A DNA stretch of 64,000 nt from Siphonodentalium dalli (taxonomy: Eukaryota; Mollusca; Scaphopoda; Gadilida; Siphonodentaliidae). The translations under genes were made by a program, and so were the position numbers. The DNA lies in NCBI GenBank assembly GCA_032622095.1, contig CP136063.1:63317897-63381896 (forward strand), in the 5' to 3' direction. The notes under the pieces are model-generated. The model made no database searches. It saw nothing but the letters and a program-made list of their open reading frames with translations, and was not told the DNA's origin. This document shows positions 10,270-22,516 of this stretch, in pieces; the stretch's first letter is position 1; each line of letters starts with the position of its first letter.

Positions 10270-13040
10270 TGGCATATATTTTATATATGTGATCTGGGGG
10301 TTCGAAAATTAAGTGGGCCTTTAAGCATTTAATTGTACACAATTGAGTAATTATAATTGTGAATTGGAATACGCACTGTGGGCGACCTTCGATATATATC
10401 GTGAAATATATAATATCATATGTATGTATTCTGCTATCTTCCTTAGAGGGACCGTGTTTGAAATTCTGAATTAAGGGGACATAATGTATATCCTTTATAC
10501 ACAATGTCCATAAACCAATATACAACAATTTATGTATTTATCCGATGCTTTACATCAGCAACGAGGCCATCAGCTTTATTGGTCGGGGAAACTATACTTG
10601 GGGTAAATTGCCATCAGATGTATATAACATTCAAATGATAGCTCGAGAATTTCTTTGAGTGAATGCCGTAATTATTTCATTCGTGACAAACAGTGGAAAT
10701 ATCTATTTTCAACGAGCGATTTGAAAATTGATATTTCACTGATAATAATCCTAATTCTACTCAAATAACTTTCTTCACATCTGCATGTGGACACACATCG
10801 CATTCTCGTTCCCAACATGCCCATATGTAGTATCATACATCATAACTGTTATCGTACACTATTATGATTTATCCAACGAGACTATGACCCTATATCGCCA
10901 GCCATACATATAAACATTATATATATGTAATATATAATATTGTTAATTTGAATTATCCCAAAACCTCACTCAACAACGAGACTTTCCGACGATATATATA
11001 GATTCTCATTTTATTTACTTAACTAAAGATGGCGATATCTCTCGCCTGAAACCGTTGTAGCAACAGAAAACTAAATATTTTGTTATTAAAATACCCATTG
11101 AACTGGAACGGGAACCGAAACTGTTCATGTTTTAGATAATTTGAACAGTTCAAAGAATTCCTATGGAGAGATAATACATTTTCGATCTGATAAATCGTCT
11201 GGATTGGCTCACAACCACACCAATACTTGTTTGTGATATGCCCTAAGTACTAGATTCTAGAAAGTTTTATTTATGATTATAGTCTGTGCATTTGCGTGGA
11301 TCTGAAATACAAGCATCTATGCTATTACTTATATTGATACTTGTTTGAGGTGTAGCAGGAAGACAGCCCGGTAGGGCTAGGCTACCCCCGACAATACACT
11401 GCTTTACTTTATTATGTATTACTGCCACTGTATCATTCGTGTGTATTGTAAATAAACTGTCCTATGTACATGTGAGTTTGATGTACATGTATATAAAAGC
11501 ATTATCCCAGTTATGTTCAGTCCAACACTGTCATGACTAAAGTTCGAACATTACAAAATAACTAAGCTGGGAACCTGGTGTGAATTGAACTGTAGTGGGT
11601 TCTCTATCCCCGCATATCAGAACATCATGCCATTATCTGATATAAGTATCTTGAGGATGGAAGTGTTCCGCTGTCATTTGAACCAGGCTATCACGTCCTT
11701 GATGTCTGCAATCACGCTAAAACAAGTTAAAAAAATTAATGGATTATTTTTTCATTAATGACTTGTGGTAGAAATTTGTTTAGAGACAGATATATGTATC
11801 CCCACGCAAAATCGTAAATGGACAGTACATGTTTAGCTATCAAAATTCCATGTGTACGATCTTAATTCAAATGTTGAAATGCAACCTATTTGTACCGGTA
11901 GCTTAGAAATTATTACTTTAAAGTCACCATAAGTCTCCCAGTCTGACATTCATGCTCAAAGAGATACGCATGAGTTCTGAAGACTATACTGAACGTTGAG
12001 TTACTATCGTACAACTAGCAGTTTCAGTAATGTTTCGTTTCGTCATTCATACTTTGAAATAAAGCAATTGAGTTAGGTACTGCAGGGGACCTGTAGCCTC
12101 CATAGTATCAAACAACGTGATATGATATGCCTTTAGAACCAGTATAACGCTGTAGAACCCGCATAGCTTCCACAGAGTACCAATTCGTTGGCTTCAAGCT
12201 GATCACGTGTGTCGGTGTCGGCTGCAAATGATCCAATTGAAGTGAACAAATTTGCCGCGCCTCGACTCGCATCACTTATCGCTTTAGAGTACACTATAAC
12301 TCCGGAGAAACACGACATCGCAAGCGCTTGCATCTTTTAATTGAATCGAATTCCATCTCGACTTACAGGTACACTTCTGAAGTTTTAGTGTGGCCTAAAA
12401 TTATACAATGCTAGTTGTTAATTCGACTGTCACTGTTCACAACATAGACAGTCCAAGCCAAATCTGTTACACTTGCTGACACGACAATAATTCCACAAAG
12501 CTTTGATGTCAACCGCTAGTGATTAGAACAGGACAATATCAACAACATAGAAAATGAGAAAGTTTAGTCGGAATTGGTGTGTCAATATTTTCTTCTTCGG
12601 ATTAATTATCGCGAACTGATGTGTAAACACATATCCCTCGCTCATGATACATCATATTCATCCATTTTCATCGAAACATATGTGTGGCCATGTTTACAAG
12701 TCAAAATGTCATGTTAAGGTGCTCGCAAAAAGAGACAAAGCATGCGATATAATGTCGCATGTTTTGTCGCTTTCGGTACTCACCAGAAGCGTCATTAGGA
12801 AGTGGCCTGAATAATATTCCACTGACCGTACATTCTGTATTAGCTTATATGGCTTTTTCTACGCCGTCGCCTTTTGTCGCAGCTCATTTCGAGGGCTAAA
12901 GTTAACTATACACAAAACAATACTGGTATTTCAATTAATAAATTGCTTACGGTTTATACAAAAGTTGTTCACTGACCGACATTCGCGATAGCATTATCAA
13001 TTAAAACAAGGTCAATGTCACGTCGCACGGGCAAATTAAT
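10270..13040. other. Long spacer, no supported gene
   Basis: Mostly AT-rich single-copy-looking DNA. The MITE-end motif aattaagtgggcctttaa lies at 10308-10325. A 66-codon minus-strand ORF (12333-12133) is the only coding candidate. I see no RNA gene. Confidence 0.45.
12133..12333 (-). CDS. Doubtful small ORF, 66 codons
   Basis: It begins MQALAMSCFSG and ends in YWF. Composition is ordinary (Ala and Ser rich, GC higher than its surroundings), so it could be a small exon. There is no recognisable domain, no partner exon that I could join, and no clear signal peptide. Low confidence; reported because codon composition differs from the flanking AT-rich DNA. Confidence 0.2.
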   Translation of the reverse strand: MQALAMSCFSGVIVYSKAISDASRGAANLFTSIGSFAADTDTRDQLEANELVLCGSYAGSTALYWF

Positions 13041-13175
13041 AGGCCCATGCCACTCCCCGGCCGAGAGTACCCCCACATACCAAGTTTAATCGAAATCGGC
13101 TCGGCCGTTCTCGAGTCCATCGCGAACACACAGACAGACACACACACAGACATATTTCCCAAAATATATAATAGA
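13041..13175. repeat. Short repeat tail before Helitron 3
   Basis: This contains cataccaagtttaatcgaaa and an acagacagacacacacacagac run, a tail like that at 41740 and 47870. It is probably the end of an older repeat copy. Confidence 0.45.
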
Positions 13176-13730
13176 CTAGCCGATGAGTCCGACGTTGTCC
13201 GGGCTATTCAAAAACCAAATTTCAAGTCGATAGCTCCACCCGTTTCCGAGATCTGGTCTTCGCATACATTTCAAGTCGATAGCTCCACCCGTTTCCGAGA
13301 TCTCGTCTGCGCATGCGCGAAGCTGGTGTCGCACGGGCTCGGCGACCCGATAAAATTCGTATCCGGGGCAAGATACATTCACATAGCAAAGTTCAAGTCG
13401 ATAGCGCCTCCCGTTTCCGAGATCTCGTCTGCGCATGCGCGAAGCTGGCGTCGCACGGGCTCGGCGACCCGATAAAATTCGTATCCGGGGCACGATACAT
13501 TCACAGAGAAAATTTCAAGTCGATAGCTCCACCCGTTTCCGATATCTCGTCTGCGCATGCGCTGCACGAGCGCCGCACGGGCTCGCCAATACGACAACGT
13601 CCACCGCCTGGTCAAACTACACACACGTACCAAGTTTCGTCCCGATCGGTCGAGAATCGTAGATTTGTATAAATGACAAACAAACAGACAAACATACAGA
13701 CAGACAGAGGTCTTCAAAATATATATGAGA
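13176..13730 (-). mobile_element. Non-autonomous Helitron 3, inverted relative to 1 and 2
   Basis: On the minus strand it starts TCTCATATATAT at 13730 and ends with the hairpin and CTAG at 13179-13176, with A and T at the insertion junctions. It is the inverse of the 8352-8844 type, with at least three internal 120-bp units. Confidence 0.8.
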
Positions 13731-14003
13731 TGACTATCACTTCATGAGGATTACAGGAACCATGATAAGATTTTTTTTATAGTATTCCAAGTTATAAACT
13801 AATAACATAAAAAAAATACAAGTTGTACCAAAATAGAAATAAATGGCTGCCTAACCATATTACAACGATTAGGCGGTGAACACGTTTGTTAGATTTCTCA
13901 GAAACCCCGGATTTACGATTGGCCTACTTATACAATAAATTACGAGTTGGGTCTCGATAACCGAGAGTATAAATAATAGCAACCACTCCGCGAAAAAAGG
14001 CTT
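13731..14003. other. Spacer between Helitron 3 and hAT-like element
   Basis: AT-rich, no coding signal seen. Confidence 0.4.
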
Positions 14004-14011
14004 GTATTTAT

Positions 14012-14546
14012 CAGGGGGGGGGGGGTGAAAACAAAATTTCCGGCACATATGCTGGGGTGGGTGGGTGGTCAAAGCCACCAACAAGCAATTTTTTCCGCAA
14101 CTAAAAACAAATTTCCTGCTTGTTTTTTTTAGTGTTTTGGCAATGAGTTGGGCTTCAAAACCACTTTGAATGAGAGAAATAATGTCATTCTAACTGGTAA
14201 ACTGACTGCACGCAGTTATCGTGTTGTATTTTGTTGCAAATTTTGAAATCCAAGATGGCCGCTGGCAGCCATGTTTTTTTGGCCGAATGATCTCAAAATG
14301 ACTCATTCCTATTTACATGTACATGTTAACATCCATGATAAATAGTATGCACATAAATTCATATACAGCTGTTTACAGTGAATTTCCCCCGCAAATCTCT
14401 GTTTTAGTGTTAAAAGGGGGGTGGGTGTCAAAAATGGTCGGAAAAACATTTGGCTGTGGGGGTGGGTGGGTACAAAAAATGATCGAAAGGGGAAAAATGC
14501 CATACGTGCCTGAAAAAGAATTCCGACCCCCCCCCCCCCCCCCCTG
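14012..14546. mobile_element. hAT-like MITE with poly-G/poly-C ends and 8-bp target duplication
   Basis: The element starts CAGGGGGG and ends CCCCCCTG. It is flanked on both sides by GTATTTAT (14004-14011 and 14547-14554), an exact 8-bp target duplication as made by hAT elements. Inside are further G-rich stretches and the widespread phrase aatccaagatggccgctggc. No transposase. Confidence 0.8.
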
Positions 14547-14774
14547 GTATTTATAAGAATTTTAGCTTTGGTTCATTAATTTCGCTAGCGCATGGCCATT
14601 TTAACTAAGTGTCAAATTAAACAATCCACCTATAAACCATATCTTCGACTTAAATATTACTCCATAATTAAGTATATATATACATCGTATTTATTCATGT
14701 GGAAGAATACACATTGCCATTCAAGCCAAATATTTGTTGCTGAAACAAACATCCTGATTGGCCGAGAACTGCTC

Positions 14775-14837
14775 AGTTTACTGTTCGATTCACTTGTTCT
14801 CCGGTTTGAATTGTTTTATATAAAGTGATCTCACCGA
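14775..14837 (-). pseudogene. Decayed finger fragment left of MITE copy B
   Basis: tctccggtttgaattgtttt and the following bases resemble, on the minus strand, the linker and finger sequence of the 15688-16662 array. It is cut by the MITE at 14838. Confidence 0.5.
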
Positions 14838-15365
14838 TTAAAGGTGGATTATCTCTTTGTAAACATGCATTATATAGTTACCGGGGTATAAAATATTAGA
14901 TTTGAATCGAAGACTCCTGTCCGGAAATGCTTCTATCGATTAATATTAATTTTATTTCGAATAGTTTCTGGTCTAAAAAGGTGTGTTTGTTCAGCTAACG
15001 AACAGTAGTGGCTACTGTTAACAGAGACCAGAAATTATATTGTGCAATTTTGTCACAAATAAACGTTAATTATACTCATTATCGCTTATATCTGTGGAAC
15101 AAAACAATACAAACAACCAATCTGTGACATTTGACATTCGTTGCGTAGCCGTAGGAACAGCCCAGTGCTCTATATCGCAATACGGTCTCATCCGAATGGT
15201 CGGTTCTAAAAATAGTAACATAAACGGGCCCGATTTAATATTTGAAATAAAATCAATATTAATTGATAGAAGCTTTTCCGGACATAGGTCTTCAGTTCAT
15301 ATCTATTATTTTATACCCACGCAACTATTTAAAATTTGTTATTTAAAGAGATAATCCATCTTTAA
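14838..15365 (+). mobile_element. TTAA-flanked MITE, copy B
   Basis: Complete copy: TTAA at 14838-14841 and 15362-15365, both termini reading AGRTGGATTATCTCTTT. The right flank is a decayed minus-strand finger (gtgatttcccgc), so the element sits in the Phe-Asn codons of a former KSFN motif. An 86-codon frame starting MEQNNTNNQS runs to the right terminus, as in copies C and D. Confidence 0.88.
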
Positions 15366-15545
15366 GTGATTTCCCGCATATACATGTATCGCAATCATAA
15401 GGCCCGACGATTTCAGGTGTTAATTATCTTATGTTCGATCAAGTTACCGCACAAATCTCATAGATACGGGCAATCTCCAATATGAATTGTGGTCTGACTG
15501 ACTGAATGCTTTCGGGCATATATAGCCAACGGTAAGTGAGACGAT
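15366..15545 (-). pseudogene. Decayed fingers between MITE copy B and the 11-finger ORF
   Basis: The minus strand shows about two finger outlines with a cttatgttc (H-K/E) motif, cgcacaaatc and tctccaatatgaatt, but many substitutions and stops. It is probably the lost 3' end of the 15688-16662 array. Confidence 0.6.
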
Positions 15546-15687
15546 TGCTCCATATAAGCGCCTGACACTTAATGTCAAGTTCTCTTCTCCCTCAAACTAT
15601 TCATATTTACATATATGAACATAATCTTGTAAATTGTTGTATAAATCTGGGATACAAAAATAAATAATGTTTACACCAACGGTAAGT

Positions 15688-16662
15688 CTAATCACCGGTG
15701 TGGATTCTCTTATGCCTCGCCAAGTAGCTCGATTGATTAAATGTTTTCCCGCATATATCACAATGGTAAGACTTATCTCCGGTGTGGATTCTCTTATGTT
15801 TCACCAAGTAGCTCGATTGATTAAATGATTTCCCGCATGTATCACATCGGTAAGGCTTATCTCCGGTGTGAATTTGTTTATGTTCGTTCAAGTGGCTGCT
15901 ACGAGGGAATGATTTAGTACACAAATTGCATTGATACGGGAGATCGCCTGTGTGGATTCTCATATGTATCGTTAGGTCGCCCGACTGAGCGAATGCTTTA
16001 TGACATATATCACAACTGTATGGTCGATCCCCGGTGTGAATTCTCACATGCTGCACCAGTTGACTCGACTGATAAAACGATTTTGCGCATGTATCACAAC
16101 GATAAGGCTTATCTCCGGTGTGGATTCTCTTATGCACCACCAATCTGCTTGAATGAGTGAATGAGATTTTGCATATATCACACTGGTAAGGCTTATCTCC
16201 GGTGTGGATTCTCTTATGTCTCACCAAGTTGCCAGAACAATTAAATGATTTTTCACATATATCACAATTGTATGGCTTATCTCCTGTGTGGATTCTCTTA
16301 TGTTTCATCAAGCTGCTCGATTGATTAAATGATTTCCCGCATATATCACAACGGTAAAGCTTGTCTCCGGTGTGAATTCTCTTATGTGTCATCAAATCGC
16401 TTGATCGATTAAATGATTTCCCGCATATATCACACTGGTAAGGCTTATCTCCGGTGTGGATTCTCTTGTGCGTCACCAGGTGACTCGATTGATTAAATGA
16501 TTTCCCGCATATATCACAGTGGTAAGGCTTATCTCCCGTGTGGATTCTCTTATGAGTCGCCAAGTTGCTCGATTGAGTGAACGATTTCTCGCATATATCA
16601 CAATCATGTCGTTTATTCTCTGTGTGGGCGATCTCATGAACATTCGTGTTAGAATCTCCCAT
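15688..16662 (-). CDS. C2H2 zinc-finger protein, 11 fingers, single exon
   Basis: The 324-residue ORF starts MGDSNTNVHEIAHTENKRH and goes straight into eleven 28-residue C2H2 fingers with TGDKP linkers. All eleven have both cysteines and both histidines. The start context (cacacgATGGGAGA) closely matches that of the 53241 gene (gcacgATGGGAGA), which supports this ATG. Most fingers carry the KSFNQSS form, so helix residues are similar between fingers. The stop directly follows HTGD, where AAG (Lys of the linker) appears changed to TAG; the next bases still resemble TYRW. The array was thus longer. It is likely a nuclear DNA-binding protein with no accessory domain. Confidence 0.75.
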   Translation of the reverse strand: MGDSNTNVHEIAHTENKRHDCDICEKSFTQSSNLATHKRIHTGDKPYHCDICGKSFNQSSHLVTHKRIHTGDKPYQCDICGKSFNRSSDLMTHKRIHTGDKLYRCDICGKSFNQSSSLMKHKRIHTGDKPYNCDICEKSFNCSGNLVRHKRIHTGDKPYQCDICKISFTHSSRLVVHKRIHTGDKPYRCDTCAKSFYQSSQLVQHVRIHTGDRPYSCDICHKAFAQSGDLTIHMRIHTGDLPYQCNLCTKSFPRSSHLNEHKQIHTGDKPYRCDTCGKSFNQSSYLVKHKRIHTGDKSYHCDICGKTFNQSSYLARHKRIHTGD

Positions 16663-17519
16663 CGTGTGGAGTTGTCCGACATGTATATATCAGCTGTATC
16701 TGTAGTTGTTACATTCAAGTGAACAAAGCTGGTTTTACGGGACAGTAAAAGGAGAGAGAATTTTCTCCAAGCGGTCAGGCGGTGTATCTCGTGCGGCGGA
16801 AGTCTATAGATACATGTATAGATGGAATCTGATTTAATTTATACTCGAAATCCATTAACACAGTGTAAGTCTAAATTATATGGTTTGTGATACCGAAGGA
16901 TCGCGTATCAAACGTTCGATTTGAAGTCGAACAAAGGACGATGGAAATCCCGTATTGTTGAATTAACATGCCTCACCATTAATGGTTTGCATTAGTAGAA
17001 CCATATACAAAACGATAGATGACTACACAGGCTATATTATGCTGGTCGTCAAATCCTCTTTTTTTTTTACATCGGCTTAAAAGTGCCCATTTCCCGGTCT
17101 TAAACAGTAGGTTTATCGACAATATCCCTCAACTGCGACGACAGAACGCCTTATTTAATTCCTAAATGTTTGATATGCCGTGTGAGTTCACTTTAAGAGG
17201 AATTTCTTAAACATGTTCTAAACTAGGCCCTGCCATACATGTTTACCACTTACAAGTGCAGTAATGGCATTTGATTGTAATTTTTAGGCCTTACAACTTA
17301 TCAAACTAAAACAAATATTAACCAATCTCATCCACATATTAACAGATTTAGATTATAGGCGGTTGATTAAAAGCATGTTCTCATGCAGGTAACTCCCTCA
17401 TCAAACATTTGTTCATATACATATTTTTATAATTCTTGGGTAAAAAAAACCTCCCTACGCCATCAAATTGTTCATATATGATTGACTGAGAACACAGGGT
17501 GCAGGCTGGAAAAACTCCA
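16663..17519. other. Spacer upstream of the 11-finger gene
   Basis: No coding sequence supported. This side (minus-strand upstream) should contain the promoter of the 16662 start. AT-rich, without recognised motifs. Confidence 0.35.
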
Positions 17520-17785
17520 GTACTTTCAAATTCAGAGTAATTTTCACAAATTTAACAAAAACGTTTCTGAAATATAAGCGAGGGTTTTTAGTTTAGTAGG
17601 CAAAGGATATTCTATTCGCTGCCGAATTGTGCTGTTTTTATTGGATAATGACGCGTAATTATACCTAAAATAACGATGTTTACATCATCTACCGCCACCA
17701 GGCTCTCGGAGATTTCCCGTTGATGTCATCATTTGCCGAATTCCGGATTTGGGCGTCCGGTGTTGCCTATTGCTATTAATTATTA
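17520..17785 (+). repeat. Dispersed direct repeat, first copy
   Basis: This is similar to 19639-19910 in the same orientation, sharing tttcaaattcagag, tgacgcgtaatt and ggagatttcccg. It is about 270 bp, diverged and non-coding. Confidence 0.7.
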
Positions 17786-17966
17786 GCAGAGAAGAACAAT
17801 TCCAGTGACTCAATTCAGTTATGGAAATTCTGAGTTTTCAATTGGTTTCAAGAAGCTTACTTCATAGAAAAACATGTCTCGACTTAATTTAAACATGACT
17901 TTAAATAAGACTTGAGTTGAGATATTGATTAGTTTCAGTAAGACAGAAAATAGAATTCCAAACAAG

Positions 17967-18445
17967 TTAAAGGTACTCAATCCGATCAGAGGGTCCCCAT
18001 CTCAACAGATTCCAACAACAACAATCCGATCAGAGGGTACTATATTACTATTTATTTGGCTTTGGGGTTAAAAAATATTTGATTCGAGTCGAGAAACCCA
18101 TCAAACAAAGCTCAGAGTTATTAGATATTGATTTTTGAAATTTGTTATTTTCTCGAGATAAGTACTAATAATTGCCCTTAACTTCGTAATCTGCTCGAGA
18201 TGTGTACACCAAAAACACTATTCAAACAGACAAGGATGGGTAACTCTAAAATCAAGTGGTAATAATAACGCAATTTTGACTGTGTTCTGGGACAGAAAGA
18301 ATAGAAATAACGAAACTTCAAATATCGATATCTGATCACACTGAGCGTTGATTGGTAGGTTCCTAGACTCGAATCAATTATTATTTACCCTCAAAGCCAA
18401 AGAAATAGTAATATAGGACCCTCTGATCGGATTGAGTACCTTTAA
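17967..18445. mobile_element. Second TTAA-flanked MITE family
   Basis: It is flanked by TTAA (17967-17970, 18442-18445), with inverted ends AGGTACTCAATCCGATCAGA. The motif gatcagagggt is repeated subterminally on the left. The interior phrase ctttggcttt followed by ggggttaaaaaat has a fragment copy at 44675-44745. No ORF. Confidence 0.85.
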
Positions 18446-18505
18446 ATGTCAAGTTAAAATATCATTAATTGTGGCATAATCCATAATAAAGTGGCTTAGA
18501 TAAAT

Positions 18506-19034
18506 TTAAAGGTGGATTATCTCTTTGTAAACATGTATTATATAGTTACCGGGGTATAAAAATATTAGATTTGAATCGAAGACTCCTGTCCGGAAATGCT
18601 TCTATCGACTAATATTAATTTTATTTCGAATATGTTCTGGTCTAAAAATGTGTGTTTTTTCAGCTAACGAACAATAGTGGTTACTGTTAACAGAGACCAG
18701 AAATTATATTGTGCAATTTTGTCACAAATAAACGTTAATTATATTCATTATCGCTTATATTTGTGGAACAAAACAATACAAACAACCAATCTGTGATATT
18801 TGACATTCGTTGCGTAGCCGTAGGAACAGCCCAGTGCTCTATATCGCAACACGGTCTCATCCGAATGGTCGGTTCTAAAAATAGTAACATAAAGGGGCCC
18901 GATTTAATATTCGAAATAAAATCAATATTAATTGATAGAAGCTTTTCCGGACATATGTCTTCAGTTCATATCTATTATTTTATACCCACGCAACTATTTA
19001 AAATTTGTTATTTAAAGAGATAATCCATCTTTAA
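18506..19034 (+). mobile_element. TTAA-flanked MITE, copy C
   Basis: Complete copy with TTAA at both ends (18506-18509, 19031-19034), the same termini as copy A and the same 86-codon frame. Its flanks are not zinc-finger sequence. Confidence 0.88.
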
Positions 19035-20578
19035 GTCTTGTCAATTAATCAATTTCATTTAAATATAGACGAAATTGTCAGCAAAAACATCACTTTTCAC
19101 TTCAAACACATTTGTTTACGTAGGATCATTAATATGTTCATGGGGACCGCCATGTTTTAATAATGTGACTACATCAGCTGGTAATACTACTAATAGAGTG
19201 ATCTCCCCTGGCAATTAAACCAAAACAAACATTTCTTTGTAACGCCGACTTTCGCAATGATCAAAATACGGCTTTTTTATTGCTATTGTTTTACTTTATA
19301 ACTTACCAATTTTCTGATTCCAAATAACAGAAATATACAATACAAACTTGAACAATAACTTATATTATACATCGTTATATAGAATAGTGAATAAAACATT
19401 GGTCGTTTCTTCCCCCCCCCCCCCTCCCTTCTGGACCCCGGGTACAAAATTATGGGGGGAAATGACAAGTTAAATTATATTACACAATACAATATTCCTG
19501 AATTTTTATTGATACAAATCTACCATGTGTAATGTCAACGTTATGTTTTGTAAGACTATATATATTGTCGCAATAAAAAAACAAACAAACAAACAAACTT
19601 ACCAATGAGGAATAAACTGAAGCGGAGCGCGGTCGGAACTTTCAAATTCAGAGAAATTTTCACAAATTCAACAAAAATCGTTACTGAAATATTTGTGCGG
19701 GTTTTTGGTTTTGGTGAACAAAGCATAATCTATCCGCTGCCGAATTTGTCTAATTTTATTGGAAAGTGACGCGTAATTGCTTACTTAAAATGGCAATCCC
19801 CTACCGTCACGAGACTCTGGAGATTTCCCGGTGATGTCATCATTTTCCAAATTCCGGAAATGGACGAGTTATCATTCTTGTTCGGGGTTGCCGATTGCTA
19901 CTACAATTGAAAATACGTATTGGTCATTTGTAAGTATGTTGATAACTATCTTTAAAGGTATGCACACACATTTTAAAACAGATACATTTGAAGGATTTAT
20001 TGGTCACTGCAACGCAAGTAAAACCCAATTATTTACGGCTTTAAAGTTCGGCTTTCCTGCTCGGAATGCCACATGATTATTAATTATTGAATTAACTGAA
20101 TGTTATCAAAGACCAAAGTTTTCTGTTCCTAGATGACCGTCACTGTATGCAATTTGGCGTACCGAACCTCATAATACATATCATGGGAAATAAAACAGAT
20201 CTCAGATTTCTCTAGATTCTCTTCTGCAACCGAGCTCAAAAACAGTTCGCCATATTTGTCAGAGCGTAATATACCACAGTGGGTTTGACAGACCATGGGA
20301 TTAGTGGGAACATTCTAGACCTTGTACACTCACTCAGCAGCAAGTATGGCTATTTTTGTAAGCCCAATTTGGAATAGAATGAGAAATCGAATCGAACACG
20401 ATGTGTATTGTTAAACACTCTCGTGTGGATATACAAATACCCAGGAAGTATGCAAGAAACACAATTTATTGCTGCTTGAAGACATTGGAAATATGGAGAA
20501 ATTGGCAGATATCCAATCCAATCCAAACCAACTTTATTTACTTTTCGTCAGATTGGGGAGCTGGGTAGGACGAACAAG
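19035..20578. other. Spacer with repeat copy and poly-C tract
   Basis: It contains the second copy of the 17520 repeat (19639-19910) and a C-run at about 19412-19424. No supported gene. Confidence 0.4.
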
Positions 20579-21109
20579 GTGAAAACGTGGATTCAATCAG
20601 TTCAAGGCATATTGGATTCCGTCGCCATGAGTTATATATGGACATGTCAGAAAATTTCATCCGAAGAAATAATGGCCATCGAAAGCACACTCAAAGATCA
20701 TTTTATTCAGACTTGGTGGTTGGACACGTACAACTCCTCTCGTGGTAGATTATACATAAACTTTAAACGGACAATGAAATATGAATCATATTTGCAAAAC
20801 CTACCGCGTGACCTAGCCAAAGAAATATTACGACTATGAACATGTAATCACAAACTGCGTTGTGAGTCTGGAAGGTGGAGTAAAAATAAAGAAAATTCCC
20901 GAGCCTGTCAAAAATGCAGGACCCACATAGAAGATGAGTACCGCGTTGTGATGATTTGTCCAAAATAGCTGGATCTAAGAATAAAATATATTCCGGCTAA
21001 CTTTTGGAAAGAGCCATCTAGAGCACGATTTTATATTTTACTCGGTAGCCAAAACCCAGCAATTCAGAAAAGTTTAGCGATATTTGTTAAGGCGTGTATG
21101 AAGAGATGA
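20579..21109 (+). mobile_element. Non-LTR retrotransposon, C-terminal fragment
   Basis: One continuous frame of 177 codons, broken only by TGA at 20837-20839 and one TAG further on, then the terminal TGA. Its end carries the typical LINE C-terminal features: CNHKLRCESGRW, a C-x2-C pair (ACQKC), then HIEDEYRVVMIC and IKYIPANFW. This is the region after the reverse transcriptase in Jockey/CR1-like elements (family knowledge). Upstream RT sequence is absent, so it is a truncated dead copy. Confidence 0.75.
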
Positions 21110-21230
21110 CCAAACATGATTCGATTAACCACATGTACACATGCTGGCGTTACACATGTGTAATGTAAGCATGTATACCTAATCTACAAAATGAGAAAAC
21201 AAATTACGACGATATTGACGAGGACGCCAT

Positions 21231-21690
21231 ATGTACCAGGACGATAATCACTACGATGACAAGATGAACATTATTAGGTCGACGGCGCTAATTGCGACGA
21301 TAATGATGATGACTGCATTGTACGATGACGACGACGATGACGTCGTTTATTATGATTATGATTATGACGAAAATGATGACGATGTTGGTGATGATGAGGA
21401 TAAAGATGACAGTGACGACAATGATGACGACGACGATAACAACAGGCGACGAAGCTGGTGATGATGACGATGGATGAGGACGAAGATGTATAATGACAAA
21501 AATATTGACGATGGTGACGATACGGATGATGACGATGAAGATGAAGATGACGACTGTATTGATGCTGATGATTATGATGAAGATGGTGATGATGAGGATG
21601 GTGATGCTGACGGTGTTGATGGTGACGTTGATAATGGTGATGATCATGATGATGAATAATGATCATGATCATGATGATGAAAATGATCAT
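21231..21690 (+). repeat. GAT/GAC-rich simple repeat
   Basis: Runs of gatgatgac codons give Asp-rich frames on the plus strand and His/Ile-rich frames on the minus strand. These are simple-sequence artefacts, not genes. Confidence 0.85.
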
Positions 21691-21949
21691 GATGACAATG
21701 TCGACGACGAAGTGACCCCATTGTATATATGTATATATCCATGTTCTGCATTAATTTGCAGCGTTGGCAATTAAAGCATTACCAGTAGCATTAGCAAATA
21801 TGCAACTGCTTAAAATTTTACATGATTTCCACCACAAAAAACTCCCTAAATCACTGACCACCCTATATACAACCTTACATGATATCCATAATTACAATAC
21901 ATGGTTCAACCAAAAATGCTATTTACTACAGATAATTCCGTTGGCATGT

Positions 21950-22100
21950 TCGTGTTGGCCCAATGTTGAGCCAACGTTATAATTCCAACGGTTGGGATAA
22001 ATACGTTGGGCCAACCAAGGGCCAACAACGTCAACCCAACCAAACCTAATGCCAACCGTGCCGACATTATGTCAACGTTGGCCCAACGTAGTCATGTATC
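21950..22100. repeat. Cluster of GTTGGCCCAACGT palindromes
   Basis: acgttggcccaacgt and related inverted motifs (ccaacgtt, gttgggcc) occur about six times. It looks like the end of a foldback MITE. Confidence 0.5.
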
Positions 22101-22516
22101 TGGGGTGTGGGTACAGGGTACCATATCAGCACAGGTTAAAGTGGTGTGAAACCCTCTGATGTGGTTATTTGGTGGGTATATATAGAGATTACTCTTGCTC
22201 AAAGTGTTACACGTATTCTCATAAATTATACATACAAATGTCATCACAAAACGTTATTCTTATACATGTACATGTATTATAAGTAGTAGCTCACCTTGTT
22301 GGAGTGATTGTCATTTTGTTTATCGCAATTAATTCGTCCCCACCAATTTTCTGTAAGTGTCTATTCGATTTCTAAATGAAGGCGCATAAAATGTCTAGAT
22401 AATTATCGTTCATTGCATGACCCTTCTCGACAAGACCAGATTTTCTTCTTAAATATTAGTTCGCCGTGTTTATTAACACTTCGACACACAATGGGATATC
22501 ACTGATAAGTTTATAT

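Noticed and set aside
21231-21774. Asp-rich, Met-rich and His/Ile-rich ORFs
   Set aside because: Simple gatgac sequence without start context or domains.
22466-22516. Earlier ATG at 22466 for the third zinc-finger locus
   Set aside because: The extra 17 residues are hydrophobic and unlike the leaders of neighbouring genes; ATG 22517 gives a leader similar in length and type to the MGD-starting genes.
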